The translations under genes and the position numbers were made by a program. DNA of 63,374 nucleotides from assembly GCA_023627715.1 (NCBI GenBank), contig JAMAHW010000134.1, positions 1-63,374 on the forward strand. The letters run 5' to 3'. The notes below the pieces were generated by a model. It made no database searches. It saw only the letters and a program-made list of their open reading frames with translations, and was not told the origin of the DNA. Shown one piece after another: positions 22,833 to 35,341 of this stretch; the stretch's first letter is position 1; every line of letters begins with the position of its first letter. Source of the DNA: Periconia sp. R9002 (lineage: Eukaryota > Ascomycota > Dothideomycetes > Pleosporales > Periconiaceae).

Positions 22833-24967
22833 CTACCCACCGACCCCCTCCCTCCCACTCCCACTACCACTCCCCATACTCTTCTTCCTCTTCCCCACAC
22901 CACTCTCCACCGACCCCCTACTCCCCGCCCTCGCCCTCCCACCCAAAACATCCTCCCTCACCCTCGCAAGAACCTCCACACCCCCCTCCATCCTCCCCAC
23001 CCTCGCCGCAATCATCGTATTCTCCCTCTGCAACTCCCCAATTTGCCCCCTCAACAACCCCACCTCCCTCTCCGCCTTCTCCGTCCTTCCCCTCCACTCA
23101 TCCCGCTCGCGCTGCGCCTTCGCGAGGGCGTTCTTATCCGCCTCCTTCTGCTGGCGCGCGAGGAGTTTCTTGGTCTCGCGCTCGCGACGCTGCTCGAGCT
23201 TCTGGACCTCGCGGGCGAATTTTTCCTCCTGCTTGGCGCGGGTGCGGGCGTGTTTTTCCGTCGCTTTTTCGACGTCTTTTGCGGTTTTGGTGGTGGGTGC
23301 GTTGGCGCGGGCGGCTTCGAGGCGGGAGTGGAGTTGTTGGCGCTTTTGTTCGATTTTTTGGAGTTCGCGGGATTGGGTGAGGGGTGTGGTGTTAGGATCG
23401 GGTTTGGTGGTGTCGAGGGGGTTGGTGGAGGAGGTGGTGGTGGAGGGGGTTGGGATGGTGTTGTCGTCGAGGGGGAGGCCTTGGGGGGCGGTTGTGTATT
23501 GCTCGGCCGAGGCGAAGGAGTCGAGGGAGGATGAGGTGGTGCTGAAGGAGGAGCGGCGCGAGTGGTGTGTGGGGTTTAAGGCGTCGGGAATGTAGGTGCT
23601 TAGGGTTTCGGCTGCGGTTTGGATGAGAGTTGGTGGTTGTTGTGAGGGGTCTTCTTCTCTTGTGCTTCTGTAGGATGGTCGTCGGTATGTAGATCGGTCT
23701 GCGATGCTGGTTCCCACGCCAGCTAAGTGGCCATTTGCGCTGGACATGGAGTATCCAGTGCCGGCGTCCATGCTGGGTCTCGCGCTCCCAGCAGCGGGGA
23801 GCTCTTCGGTTTCTGGTTGTCCTACCAGGTCGTCTAGAGCGCAGGCCCAGTCTAGAAACTTGCTGGTATCCTGCACGATGCTTCCTGGTGTGCCTCGTTC
23901 CACCATGAACCGCGGGATACCGCCTCCAGGGTCACTCCGCGTGATCATAGTCCACTCCACGGGGTTCGTCTCTGGATCATCCCCATCCGCGTCTTGCTTC
24001 CTGTCAATGTTCTCGCCTTTTGCATCCGGACCTCGCGACTCCGCGAACCCAATTGTGCCGCCCCGCTCCCTTGACTTCCTCTTCTCCTGCTTAAGTAGAT
24101 CCGAAGTCGAGGCGGAGGCCGTGGATCGGGCGGACGGTAGAGGAATCTCTCGAATCATCTCGACCGATTCATACGACCCGCGGACCATGCCAGGGCGGGG
24201 AGGAGCGTCGGGGTGCGATACGGGAATCGAGACCACCATGAAGTGCCGCGGTATGGTGTCGTTGATCTTGGAGGCATCGCTAAGACACCCATCAGACGTC
24301 AACAGGAGGGTGATGAACTCTCTCGGTGCGGTGGGACCGGGGAACTGCGCCGAAAGCTGGTAGACTGTCCATGAGTTATTCCTGCTCTTCCCTCTCTCAA
24401 GCTTCACATATGCTTGAAAAACGTACCTTGCATCTGCCCGATCCCATCAACCGTGATGTCCTCCAACCTCTGATCGCCGCCAATGCCTCTCACATTCCCC
24501 TCTCCCGGCCCTCCTTGAACCGCCAGACTCTCTGGAAATTCCCGCTCCATGGCCCTCTTCCACTTTGCAAACCCCAGCCCTTCGTGCACGCTTGTCCGCG
24601 CAAACCACGCCCCGTGTCTATCATTCCCCGCCATCTTATACACGGAAACGCCCGTCGCGGCCTCTTTTGCCCCAAGCTTCAGCGGTTTCCCCCACGCCTT
24701 GTGCAGTTCCTTCACCTCCTTCGACGTCGGCTCCGGCCTCCTGACATCCGATATCGTAAGATCAGCCGCCCCCGTCGCAGGCTCGGTGTGCGTGCGCGAG
24801 CGGCGCGCGGACTCGTAGGGAGTGCCATTGGGGGGCGGGGGCACGGAGTTGGCAATGTACTCTGCCTTTGCGAAGATTTCCGAGAGGAGGTCGGGGAGGT
24901 TGTCCTGGGGGATGTCGCTGTAGTCCCTGGGACGCAGGTACTCTAGCGCCTTGTGGAGTTCCGACAT
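22833..24967 (-). CDS. DUF3074 (START-like) protein with C-terminal coiled coil
   Basis: Two exons, 24,967-24,427 and 24,364-22,833, separated by a 62-nt intron (GTACGT..CAG), encode 690 residues. The N-terminal part, through VSVYKMAG and WARTSVHEGLGFAKWKRAMEREF-like sequence, across the intron to PREFITLLLTS and HFMVVSIPVSHP, matches the fungal DUF3074 domain, a START/Bet-v1-like fold; this follows from family resemblance. A Ser/Thr-rich linker follows. Residues from about 500 are a long charged coiled coil (KIEQKRQQLHSRLEAA through QIGELQRENTMIAARVGRMEG) with a Gly/Ser tail. There is no signal or membrane segment. A lipid-sensing or transfer adaptor is a reasonable guess, but no function is established that I know of. 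Confidence 0.88.
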
Positions 24968-26042
24968 GGTCGACTACCGGTATCAATGCAGCGAGCGACG
25001 GAGCCAGCGCAGTGCAGAAAGATTGGCGAAGGTCAAGCTTGTTTAAATCGCTGTCCGAAGACGAATTGCTTACGGGGGTTCGAGAAGGCCCTTTTGCCTC
25101 GTACGAAAGACGTAGACGAAGAAGCCGATTGACGAAACGCCCGTTGTGGTGGAAATTGATGATGCAGCAGTCCGCAGCATTCCGCAGCACAGTGTGTACG
25201 GTAATGTATATTCACCGTCCGTGCGGATTGAAGACAAATGGGTGAAGCAAACAAGTAATCGCAAAGACCAGCTTTGCTATGCGGCGCATTGTTGATGGAT
25301 GCAGGTGGGCTTACGGATCAACTGGTACGTCATTCCGGCGACCAGGGGTATACGATTACGATCCTAACCGCGAATATGTACAAAGGCAGGTATTTTTATC
25401 CAAACAAATAATTCTTCGCGAAATAACCCTAAAAACTGAATTAACTAAGACATTTTAAAGATATCTCTTAAGAAACACTACATAGACAGACTAAATCGTA
25501 ATACCCAAAGCTCAACGCCACCCATCCATCCCCTCTACATATTCCCTCTCCCCCCTCCTAATCCCTATTCAAGACACACACGCGAGTAAAGCAAACAACC
25601 AAGCAGATTCCCCTTTCACAAATCTCTAAGCTTTGCTATTGATGGCATTCATTACCTATACGGATACGGGAATACGGGGATACGTAAATACGTCATACCG
25701 CGGACCAGGGAACCCAACCCGGCTCTTCGTTGGTCCGACATCCGCTCCACCTTTCTCCCACCAACCCGGTTGGTCGGCAGGACCCTGATGATGCGCCCGG
25801 CTATTCTATACGTCTACGATCAAGAGTGGAACAAAAGTGATTGATGTAATGTTTGATATGTAATTGTACAGCTTCTATTTCACAAATGCTTATTTCTACA
25901 GTCAAGGAAAAGAGATCTATCTAATATGAGGTGGAGAAATTGAGAGGGGGGTATCGTCCTCTAATATTGTAAGTGTTTGCTCCAAGCAAATCCTTTCTAT
26001 TTCTTCGTCTTCTTTGTAAACGTGTAAGAGCGAAGTGGTTTG
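24968..26042. other. Intergenic, no gene seen
   Basis: About 1.1 kb between the DUF3074 start and the sterol acyltransferase stop; both genes are on the minus strand. It contains a run of imperfect ATACG units at about 25,656-25,700. Overlapping short frames at 24,970-25,264 on both strands are not protein-like. Confidence 0.6.
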
Positions 26043-27851
26043 TTAGACGAGCACATACAAGGCACACATCTGTTCATTCAATTAGCAACTGTGTAACTTG
26101 CGGAGGACCATATTGCACTCACCATAGCAAGCCCCAGAATCATGGAGCACCAGAAGAGCACGTTGTTAAGAAGCGTGCGGCCCCTCACCCACTTGGACCG
26201 CTGCACCATGACAATGGGCATCTGCAGCATCATGGCGATGAAGCCGTATCCGCGGAATTTGCGCGTGATGCACCCCATGACAAGCTCGTGGGCAATGGCG
26301 CTGATGAAGAAGGTAATCGTCGTCGCTAGCGGCCGCGACATGTGTCCGCGCGAGGCAGAGTAGACGTGCCGCCGGAAGAAATGGTGCACCGGCTTGTTCC
26401 ACTCGCGAGAGAACTCGAGCCAGTCGCAGCTGTTCCACCAGTCGGCGTAGAATTGCCGGTCTGCGAAGCCTGGTTGTGGGGTTAGCGAAGTCATTGGGAT
26501 CAGGTAGGATGCATATCTTACGGGTGATCTCTGCGAATGCGCCCAGGATGTATTCAAAAATGACGAGGAAAACGAGGAGGAAAGCGACCATGAAGGGGAA
26601 CAAGAGTTGCCCAATGGTTTCTCCGAGAATGAGGGCAAAATCAGAGATGCTGGTTGATTCGTTGAGCCTGATGGCCGACTCATCCAACACTGGCAGAATA
26701 AACTCCTCGGTGGAGACAGTGAGGAGGAAAATGCAGCCAAACACGGCCAAAGTCTTGTACAGCACCTCCATGTAACGTATGGAAGCTGTACGTGGGTACT
26801 CGAGCTCGTAGCAGAGCGTTGGGCAGAAAATATAGTCGACATAGTTGTAAACCGTGAGATTTTCGGGGTACGATACGCGCCCAAGAGGAGATGCCAGTTC
26901 GAAGGCGAGATCGTCTCGGAGCTGCGCCAGCTTCACTTTTTCAGAATCCTCCGTGTCTTGGTGGGTGGGAGACTGGGGGATTTCGTGCAGGTGGGTCCTC
27001 GCGTGAGGATAGCGGTAGGCTGCATCTTTGGATGCTGTCTTTGGGTTGTCAAGTTCGTGTAAGCGTCGTAGGGTTTCGCTCAAGTGACCGTTGTAGAAGG
27101 CGTATGAGTGCATCTTCATGAAGATAGCCAATAAGTGTAAGGTGAAGAAGACCTGCGCAGTCCAACTCCAATCGCGCACAAAAGGATACGTCACCCAGAA
27201 AAACAGCCAAAAGGCCTGGTAGACACTCTGTAGTATCATACCCGTCCAACTCCAGCGGATGACACCGAGGCTGATAGCTTTGTGCAGCCCAAGTGAAACA
27301 GCGGTCGACAAGACCATAGCTCCGTCGCAAATTCCAAGCTCCCAGACCTTTTCAGTGAAGAGCTCCCATTGTCGAATAAACAGCGGATAACCATTCTCCT
27401 TCAAGTTGCGCAGCATCGTAGTGATGACCATGATGGCCAGGCCGATCCAGAACAAGACGAAGAAGCCGCGGAAATCTCGGTAGTCGCTCGACGGGTCAAA
27501 ATGGGATACGCGGTCGACATATTCAATGGTAGGGAATATACGCTGCCGCTGCTGGGCGCGGATCTGACGGCGGGCGGACGAGGAGGCTTTGACGGAGGGG
27601 GGCGCATTTTCTGGTATAGGGGTGGTGCGGCCACTGTCTACAGGTTAGCGAATGTAGTCTCCTACGAGGTACTTGATGTACCTGGACGCGCCGGATGAAG
27701 CTTCTTTGAAGCGGTTTATGATGGCTTCTTCGCTCAGCTGGGGCTTGAGGAGATCTATCCTCGTCGGCTTGCGCGGGTGTGGCTGATGGTACTGTGCATC
27801 GCCATTCCCGTTGGGGAGCGAGGTTTCGACAGAGGTAGACTGAGCCATCAT
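26043..27851 (-). CDS. ARE2: Sterol O-acyltransferase (MBOAT family, ARE1/ARE2 type)
   Basis: ER enzyme that esterifies sterols (or diacylglycerol in the sister DGAT1 family) with fatty acyl-CoA for lipid droplets. Four exons, 27,851-27,682, 27,633-26,522, 26,469-26,123 and 26,069-26,043, give 551 residues. All introns are 48-54 nt with good branch points. The last exon encodes only MCALYVLV plus stop, a conserved C-terminal style in this family. Many hydrophobic segments begin with FRGFFVLFWIGLAIMV. The signature FYADWWN is at 434-440, and the catalytic His is in SAIAHEL (H488). The N-terminal tail is polar. I prefer sterol over DGAT1 specificity because of overall resemblance to fungal ARE proteins; an alignment could change that. 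Start is the first of two adjacent ATGs. Confidence 0.88.
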
Positions 27852-28769
27852 GTAACAACAGTGGGCATGGCGCGAACGCAGAGAGGTAAGGAGAGAGATC
27901 GCAGGCGAGTAGTGAGGAAAGAAAAGAATGTCAAGTTTCAAGGCATCAGATCAGCGACAGAGTGGCAGTACTATGGAGTCAGCCCAGACCAGCGCGGCGA
28001 GGATCATGTCCCACATCCCAGTTCGCATTCACGCAACACCCAGGGGTCAGCTCGGATTGGGCAGAAGTTGATAGATAGACGCCGATGTTTAGATTCCCGA
28101 GCAGACCATATCTTTTTTTTGTCAATCGTACAGACTCGAAATGAGTTGCAGCAGGCTGATGAATGGGCGATAGCAAAACAACGAGGCGGCGACGATGACG
28201 CTGTACGGCCGATGCTGCCGAGGCCCAGACGTCACCGGGGGTCGGTCAGATGCTCTCAATGGAGGGGTCAACCTTTTTCGAGATGGTCGTAAAAAGAAAT
28301 GTCTCTGTTGTTTAGTGTAATTCGTCCGAAGTGTGTGTTTTCGTCCTTTTTTTATTAAATGCTTGTATACAAAAGTAGTGCTCAGCTTCACTCCGTCTGT
28401 TCCTTTGTGAGTGAGTAGGGTTCAGGCCTGGACTTATGTAACCAAACTAAGCTCAATCGAGTAATCGCGGTCCGACAGTTTCCCCGCGCTCCAATCGGTA
28501 TGGATAGTGTGTCTATTCCAGCCCTAGGTATCATCAACGCCGTGGTGAGCCTTCAGCATCGCCAGTCGCCAACCAAACCCTCCCTCCCTCCCTCGTCTCG
28601 CCTCGAATCGCCCTCCGAAATCCCTTTCATCACCCGGCCGTCGTCCCTGCAGCCTCCCGACCTGCTATAATCTCCCCTAAAATTACCCCGGTGGGGTCCT
28701 CGAGGCCGCCATAATGACTTCCTGTACGCCAAGCGACCAGCTACCACACCGAGTCCGCCGCTGACATTG
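27852..28769. other. Divergent promoter region between ARE2-like gene and APL4
   Basis: About 0.9 kb between two genes transcribed away from each other. A short upstream exon of the adaptin gene could lie here if the family start (M-S-S-L-K) is spliced to the KQFIRNV exon. A CCCT-type run occurs near 28,580. No other coding signal is seen. Confidence 0.6.
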
Positions 28770-31614
28770 ATGCCAGTAAAGCAATTCATTCGTAATGTGC
28801 GTGCTGCAAAAACAATTGCCGACGAGCGTGCGGTCGTTCAGAAGGAGAGCGCCGCGATTCGCGCAAGCTTCAGGGAAGAAAGCCACGACTCCGGAGTAAG
28901 GTGTGTGCTTGAAGAGCATCGGGCTTAGTACACAAAACTTATACGTCTGCAGACGAAACAATGTTGCAAAGCTTCTCTATCTCTTTACCCTTGGGGAGAG
29001 GACACACTTTGGCCAGATCGAATGCCTCAAGCTGTTGGCTTCCCCGCGCTTCGCCGACAAGCGTTTAGGTTACCTAGGCACCATGCTGCTGCTAGATGAG
29101 AACCAGGAAGTCTTGACTTTAGTGACCAACTCTCTCAAAAAGTACGTTCGGGGAATAGAAAATGTATGGCATTGTGTTAACTGGTCCCATTAGCGACTTG
29201 AACCATCCCAACCAGTACATCGTCGGCCTCGCCCTCTGCACCCTTGGAAACATCGCTTCCGTAGAAATGGCACGAGATCTTTTCCCTGAGGTGGAAACAA
29301 TATTATCGAGCGCGAACCCCTACATACGGCGGAAAGCCGCGCTTTGTGCTATGAGAATATGTCGTAAAGTGCCTGATCTGCAGGAGCATTTCTTGGAAAA
29401 GTCCAAGTTGTTGCTTCAGGACCGCAATCATGGTGTCATGTTAAGTGGTCTAGTCTTGGTAATAAGTCTCTGCGAGGCAGACGAACAAGAAGACGATGAA
29501 AACGGCATAAGAGACATGTTCCGTCCCATGGTTGGCAGTCTGGTGAAGATACTCAAGGGGCTCTCCGCCTCTGGCTACGCTCCTGAGCATGATGTTCAAG
29601 GAATCACGGACCCTTTCTTGCAAGTGAAGCTTTTGCAGTTGATCCGTGTCCTAGCGCGCGGGGATGCGCAGATCAGTGAGCAAATCAACGATATCTTGGC
29701 CCAGGTATGGACATTTTCAACAATAAAAATATTTTTGTTGCTAATCCTCACCAGGTTGCGACCAATACGGAGTCTTCAAAGAACGTTGGAAACTCGATCT
29801 TGTACGAAGCGGTGCTCACAATTCTCGACATCGAAGCCGATTCTGGTCTGCGAGTTTTGGGCGTTAACATTCTCGGAAAGTTCCTTTCTAACAGAGACAA
29901 TAACATCCGCTATGTTGCCCTCAACACACTGATCAAGGTTGTCGCAATAGAACCCAACGCCGTGCAAAGACACAGGAACACCATTCTAGATTGCTTGCGG
30001 GATCCCGATATCAGTATTCGCCGGCGAGCACTTGATCTCAGCTTTACTTTAATCAACGCGAGCAATGTCAGAGTCCTGATACGGGAACTGCTTGCTTTCC
30101 TCGAAGTAGCGGATAATGAGTTCAAGCCTGTTATGACCTCACAGATCGGAATTGCCGCGGACCGATTCGCACCAAACAAGAGGTGGCATGTTGACACCAT
30201 GCTGCGCGTATTGAAACTTGTGGGTTTCGCAAATTCTTTTGAATCATTGAATCAACTGACCAATATCTAGGCTGGAAATTATGTGAAAGAACAAATTCTT
30301 TCGTCGTTTGTTCGACTCATTGCTACCACTCCAGAACTTCAAACATATTCGGTACAGAAGCTTTATGCTGCACTGAAAGAGGACATTACCCAGGAAGGAT
30401 TGACTCAGGCTGGCTCATGGGTCATTGGAGAATATGGTGATGCGTTGTTGAGAGGCGGCCAATACGAAGAGGAAGAACTCGTCAAGGAGGTCAAGGAGAG
30501 CGACATTGTTGACCTCTTTGAAAACATCCTCAACAGTAGCTATGCTGGGCTCATCGTGACCCAATATATTGTGACCGCTTCGATGAAGCTCACCACTCGA
30601 CTTACTGAGCCCGCTCAAATAGAGCGTTTGCGAAGATTACTACAGCAATTTGGTACCAACCTTGACATCGAAATTCAACAGCGCGCCGTGGAATACCTCA
30701 ATATGTTCGGTTTCGACCAGGTACGGAAAGGAGTGCTGGAGAAGATGCCCGCACCCGAGATCCGCGAAGAGCAGCGCGTACTGGGAGAAGCCAACGCCAA
30801 GAAACGTCATTCAAAAGTGCTCACAAAGAAGAAGCCAGCCCAAGCAGCTACCGAAGATCTGCTCCTCGATCTCATGGGCGACTCTGGAGTCTCTGGCGAT
30901 GCCAATGGCGCCACCAACGGTCAACCACAAAGCGCAGATCTTCTTGCAGACATTCTCGGAGGTGGTGGACCGTCCGCCGCATCACCTCCGCCCCAGACCT
31001 CCTCGCCCGCCCCCTCTAATGTCGCCAATATCATGGACCTCTTCAACTCCGGCCCATCCGCTTCCCCTGCCCCTACCGCATCACAACCGCAAGCTTCCGG
31101 AGCTTCCTTTGACATACTGGGTGGTATGACGTCCCCGCCTCCACAACAACCCTCCGCGCCGCCGGCTGCATCCGGACCGCCCGCCCATCCCGTGTACAAC
31201 AAGAACGACCTGCAGATCACTTTCCAGCTCAAGCGCGACGCCAATGCCGTCCATCTCCTTGCCCGCTTCCGCAACACTAACGACTTTTCGCAACTCAGCG
31301 GCGTCAATCTCCAGGCCGCTGTACCTAAGAGCCAGAAACTGCAGCTGCAGCCTATCAGCTCGAGTGAGCTGGACGGCGGACAGGATGCCACGCAACAGAT
31401 GAGGGTCACTGGCGTTAGTGGGGTAAGTTCTTTTCCTTTTATTCACAGTCCTACCTGCCATTAGCCCCTAGCGCATGTTTTGAGTTTCGTGGTATTTTTT
31501 TCTAACAATGTGTTACAGCCCCCACCTGCGAGGTTACGACTGAGACTTAAAGTCTCGTACACGGCTGGCGCTGGGCCAGTGACGGAGCAGGTTGATTGGT
31601 CTGAGCCGACTTGA
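28770..31614 (+). CDS. APL4: AP-1 complex subunit gamma (gamma-adaptin)
   Basis: Large subunit of the clathrin adaptor AP-1, which sorts cargo between the trans-Golgi and endosomes. Six exons, 28,770-28,900, 28,953-29,141, 29,194-29,704, 29,755-30,219, 30,271-31,422 and 31,519-31,614, give 847 residues. Introns of 50-96 nt all keep frame. The trunk starts [18 protein letters not shown], contains [22 protein letters not shown] and the helical solenoid to about residue 600, then a Pro/Ser/Ala hinge with DLLADILGG and NIMDLF boxes typical of clathrin-binding hinges, and a C-terminal ear ([12 protein letters not shown] to [11 protein letters not shown]). The start is uncertain: ATG 28,770 yields MPVKQF, whereas most fungi have MSSLKQF, so a tiny upstream exon spliced at 28,775 is possible. 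Confidence 0.95.
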
Positions 31615-31932
31615 GGAGTTCAAGCTAAGAAAATTGGAGGGGGCAGAGAAGCGCAAAAAGTGGATGTTGTTCGGCATGGTCGAAAGGCATGCGTGTTTTG
31701 TGTAGAGAGTAGAAGAGAAGGCAGGGAAGGAAACGAAAGAGGGAGAAGAGCTTTCTCTTCTCGTTACCAAAACCCTCGCAACATGTAGACAAAGAGATTT
31801 TGGCTGTGCTAATGAATACATATGTATATATGTATATATGTCTGTGCCTGACTTCATTCAACTTCCCCCCCTTTCTCCCCCATTCTACATCACGCCGTGT
31901 GCCTGGGTTTCTAATACACCCTGCCAAAAAAA

Positions 31933-33623
31933 CTATTTCCTTGTTCGATGATTTGAGACTTGTGAATAGTTCTTCTCGCCCTGTTGTTCTTTTTCCTTTG
32001 AGACTTTTGAAGGAGGGGCAGTGTGGAGAAGTTTGTACTTGATTACTTGCTTGGTTTTTTTAAATGGGGTGGGGGTAGATAGTTCACTTTTTTTTTTCTT
32101 TCTTTTATAGTTTGGTAGGTAAATTGAGTACAAAGGATCAATTATCCCACCAAAGATACAATACCTAGGACCAGAAAACAACCAACTACCTTCAAACTTT
32201 CCACACCGGGCCCAAAAAAAACTAAACGGTATCGTGGAGTCATTCAATCCCAAATTCGTGCGCCACAGCATCGGGTACATGTACGCGGGAACCGACCAAG
32301 TAAGAAAAACCGCAACCCATACGAACCCAACCATCTTCGCTGCTCTTTCTGGAAGTCTCATCCTTTGCGGCAAGACACGATGGTACATTCGTACAACGCA
32401 GTCCTCCACTATCATACCCAAAGCCTGCATGAGGAAGAACCTCATAGCCCCAGAGTCGCAGAGCGAAACACCAGCCGCGACATCGTCGACAAGATGCATG
32501 ACTCCAGAACTCGTGAACGCCACTAGAACACGAATATATCTCGCCATTGTCGTACCACGCCGCATTCCAAGCACCACGTGGGTCACGTAATGCGCAATCG
32601 ACGAGAACTTGCGGGAATTGGTCTGGTGCCAGAAGATACTATCTCACATCAGCATCACAAAACTCGGACGAGATTGATGTATACATACTCCCAAAACCTC
32701 CTCACCCCATACGCCTCCCCAACATCCCCATAAAACGGTGGCCATTCCACCGGTTCAGATACCCCCGTCCTAACCGCCAGCAGCGCGCAGATGTGATACA
32801 CACCCCCTTGCACGCAATTCAAACTCACCCCCGCAGCCAGCACGGCGAAGAAACGGATCATAACCTCTTCCCCCGTAACCTCACCGAACCTCGCAAAAAC
32901 CGCAACTTTTTCCCTCGTCAAAAACCCCGTCGAAACCACGGGATCATTCCATGAGTTGATGAAATCTGTTGGAAGTTACGAGGGTGCTCGGAAGGAGCTA
33001 TTCCATATTGGGTATTCAGTGTAGCCATTAGGGCAGTAACCAGACTAGTATAGATAGGGCAATTTCTGCCATCCTGAATCGACAGTTCTTACACCTCACA
33101 TACGTTTTTCAACAAAATCTAGAACGAGATACGACACCAATACTTTCCCAAACGTCCGTCTCAGAAACTCTCCCCTCCGCATCATCTTCAACTTAGCAGC
33201 AGCAGGCGTATTCCTAACTTCAAACTCCGTCCCCACGAACCGAAACGTCGTCGTGACTTTGACCCCGAAGACTAACCTCTCCCGCAGGGAGTTACCATCC
33301 CTCGTCCCATACTCTGTAGGAGTTTTGTTGTTTGGAAGGGGTGTAGGTCGCAAGAAATCACCAACAGGCCCCCCGTGCTCAAAACTCCAACAGCTTAATA
33401 ACGCAACGTCGATGTAGTGGCACAGATATGTGATCGCGTACCCGCCGACGAGCGCGGCCCATGGGGTGCGGATCATGTGGGGCATGCATTACGGGATGCA
33501 GAGGGCGACGCAGAGGGTGATGGGGATAAGCCCGAGTGACCGCAGTGAAGAGGTCGGTGGGGTGAAGCTTATGGTGAGGATTGTGAGGGTGAGTTCGGTG
33601 AGGAGGGGGAGGATTGGGTGCAT
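31933..33623 (-). pseudogene. Wax-synthase-like MBOAT acyltransferase with an in-frame stop
   Basis: Resembles the fungal wax synthase-like family, membrane O-acyltransferases often used on terpenoids or toxins. Three exons, 33,623-33,104, 32,965-32,689 and 32,638-31,933, keep frame across introns GTATGT..CAG and GTATGT..TAG. Motifs are TPWAALVGGY early, then WPPFYGDVGEAYGVRRFW and FWHQTNSRKF with the conserved R-x-F-W and W-H-Q, and hydrophobic segments with HLVDD. A TAA at 33,486-33,488 interrupts exon 1 after ALCIP; translation resumes MPHMIRTPW in the same frame. CAA would be the natural codon, so a single C-to-T change explains it. Either this is a recent pseudogene or the protein starts at the Met after the stop, losing one N-terminal membrane segment. 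The Lys-rich tail after YSIYLPN is unusually long. Confidence 0.72.
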
Positions 33624-34013
33624 GGTTGGGGAAGGGAGGGGAGTTGGGGTGGTGAGGGTATTGGAGGGTTGAGTGGTTTGTGGGATGGTGATGCGGCGCA
33701 GCAATGTTGAGGGTGTGTCAGATTATTAGGGTTTTTTGTGGCGTGGAGCGATGAACTTTTGATTCTTTGTTGGCTGAGAGAGACGGTAACCGTTAGCAGG
33801 GAAGAAGGATCGAAGTACAATTCAAACTCCTGGTAACCTCAAGGATGAAAAGAAGTTTCGGTGGTTTTGTGATCCCAGATTCAAACGTTGTTACGAACTC
33901 TATTGATTCATTCAACGGAATGTTTTTTTAAATAACTGAGCTTTGTCTGCTTTTAACACAGCTCATTCTCACTGAATCGCTCAGTGACTTATAATAACGC
34001 TCTTGTCACAATC
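33624..34013. other. Short intergenic gap
   Basis: About 390 bp between the acyltransferase start and the stop of the next minus-strand gene. It should hold the acyltransferase promoter and the neighbour's 3' end. No gene seen. Confidence 0.6.
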
Positions 34014-35341
34014 TCAAACCCCATCATCACCCAGCAGAACCCATCTCTTCACCTCCGCCATCTGCGCTATTCCACACCCCTCCCAATTCTCCACAACCTC
34101 CGTCACCCGCGGCGGCACCACCATCGTCGGGCTATATTCTCCCCAGACGGTCTTGCAATCCTCTTTCACCCATTGAGTACCAATCTGCCTCGGCCCCGCG
34201 CATACCTCTTCTTTATAAACATCGTAAGGCACTGTGTTGACGTCTCGAAAGTCAAACACCTCCGTGCGAGTTCCGAATCTCTTCAAAACCGATTCTGGCG
34301 CGATGGAGAGCGTGACGGGTGGTCGTGAGGGGCCGCACCATCCGGACTCACTGTGGCCTGATATGGACACGGTTTGGAGGTTGCGCAGGGAGTTGAGGAC
34401 CATGTATGCGGTGGGGGAAGTGAGGGTTTTGCCTTCGTACACTGTTGTTTTGACTGGTACGGAAGCAGGGCGTGTTGCACTCGCAAGAGTTCCGTTTTGA
34501 CTGGTGCAAAGGTCCTTAGGTGTGCTCGTCGGCCAATACAACATCGTTATATCGCCCGGGAAGACAGTACATGCGACGCGCGAAGGAGATGGTGGCCGAC
34601 ACGTCGTCTGTGGATAGTACTTCGTGTAATCGACAGTGCAGGGCGGGGGTTGCCATAACCCCAGCGGGATTTGCGAACTGTACCATCCACCGAAGAAGCT
34701 CGTGGTCATGGAAGCATAAGCGTGCGATAAAGACGCGCACTCTTTTTCCGGTATCTTGCATGGTGGTGCGGTAGGCCAGGGTAGATTGCTAACTCCGGGG
34801 CCGACTTCGATGGATGAACAATGGCTGCTACACGGTTTGACCGTAGTAACACTGACGATAGTGGGAGTGGCGCCTGGTGGAGCACGCGCGTGTCCGTCAC
34901 AGAGCGTGGAAAACGAGATCGTTGGGTCCCAGGTCGTCGTGTACGACGTTTCTGTGGTGGAGACTAATGTGTGCCAGATGAAATAGCTGGATACACTCGA
35001 ACTTACATCGAAGGAGGATGTGGTGTATATGATGGCGGAGCGCCAGCATGTGTAGTGCTCATCCTTGGAAACGTCGGGTTCCCAATAGCAGTATTGTTGT
35101 GTTGGGCGTGGGCAGTTGAATGGTGGGGAGGGCGGATTTGGTGGGGGAGTAACGCCCGGTGCGAAGTCGGATACGGTGGAAGTGGTGAAGGTTGTGGGAG
35201 ATGGAAATGCTGCTCGGAGGTTAGTAGAAGTACATAGCCGAAAACTTGAAAGTATCACGAACATGTTGTAGGACTCCCTAATGCTAGTCCAAAAAGGACT
35301 GAAGCAAATGAAAGGAATGTGGCCACGTGCGAGGATGTCAT
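34014..35341 (-). CDS. Secreted Thr/Ser/Pro- and Cys-rich protein
   Basis: Exon 1 (35,341-35,263) encodes a classic signal peptide, MTSSHVATFLSFASVLFGLALG, with likely cleavage near ALG-SP. Exon 2 is 35,212-34,014. The 50-nt intron has a perfect TACTAAC branch site eight bases before its AG; the donor GTTCGT is weak but is the only one near that keeps frame, so this junction is provisional. The total is about 425 residues. The mature protein is rich in Thr, Ser and Pro with many Cys (YCYWEPDV, HYTCWRS, KPCSSHCSS, CGPSRPP), has no membrane anchor and looks like a wall-associated or secreted protein that could be O-glycosylated. No catalytic family is recognised. An effector or adhesion role would be speculation. 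Confidence 0.72.

Noticed and set aside
23043..24363. Plus-strand frames of 140-220 codons
   Set aside because: Antisense shadows of the DUF3074/coiled-coil gene.
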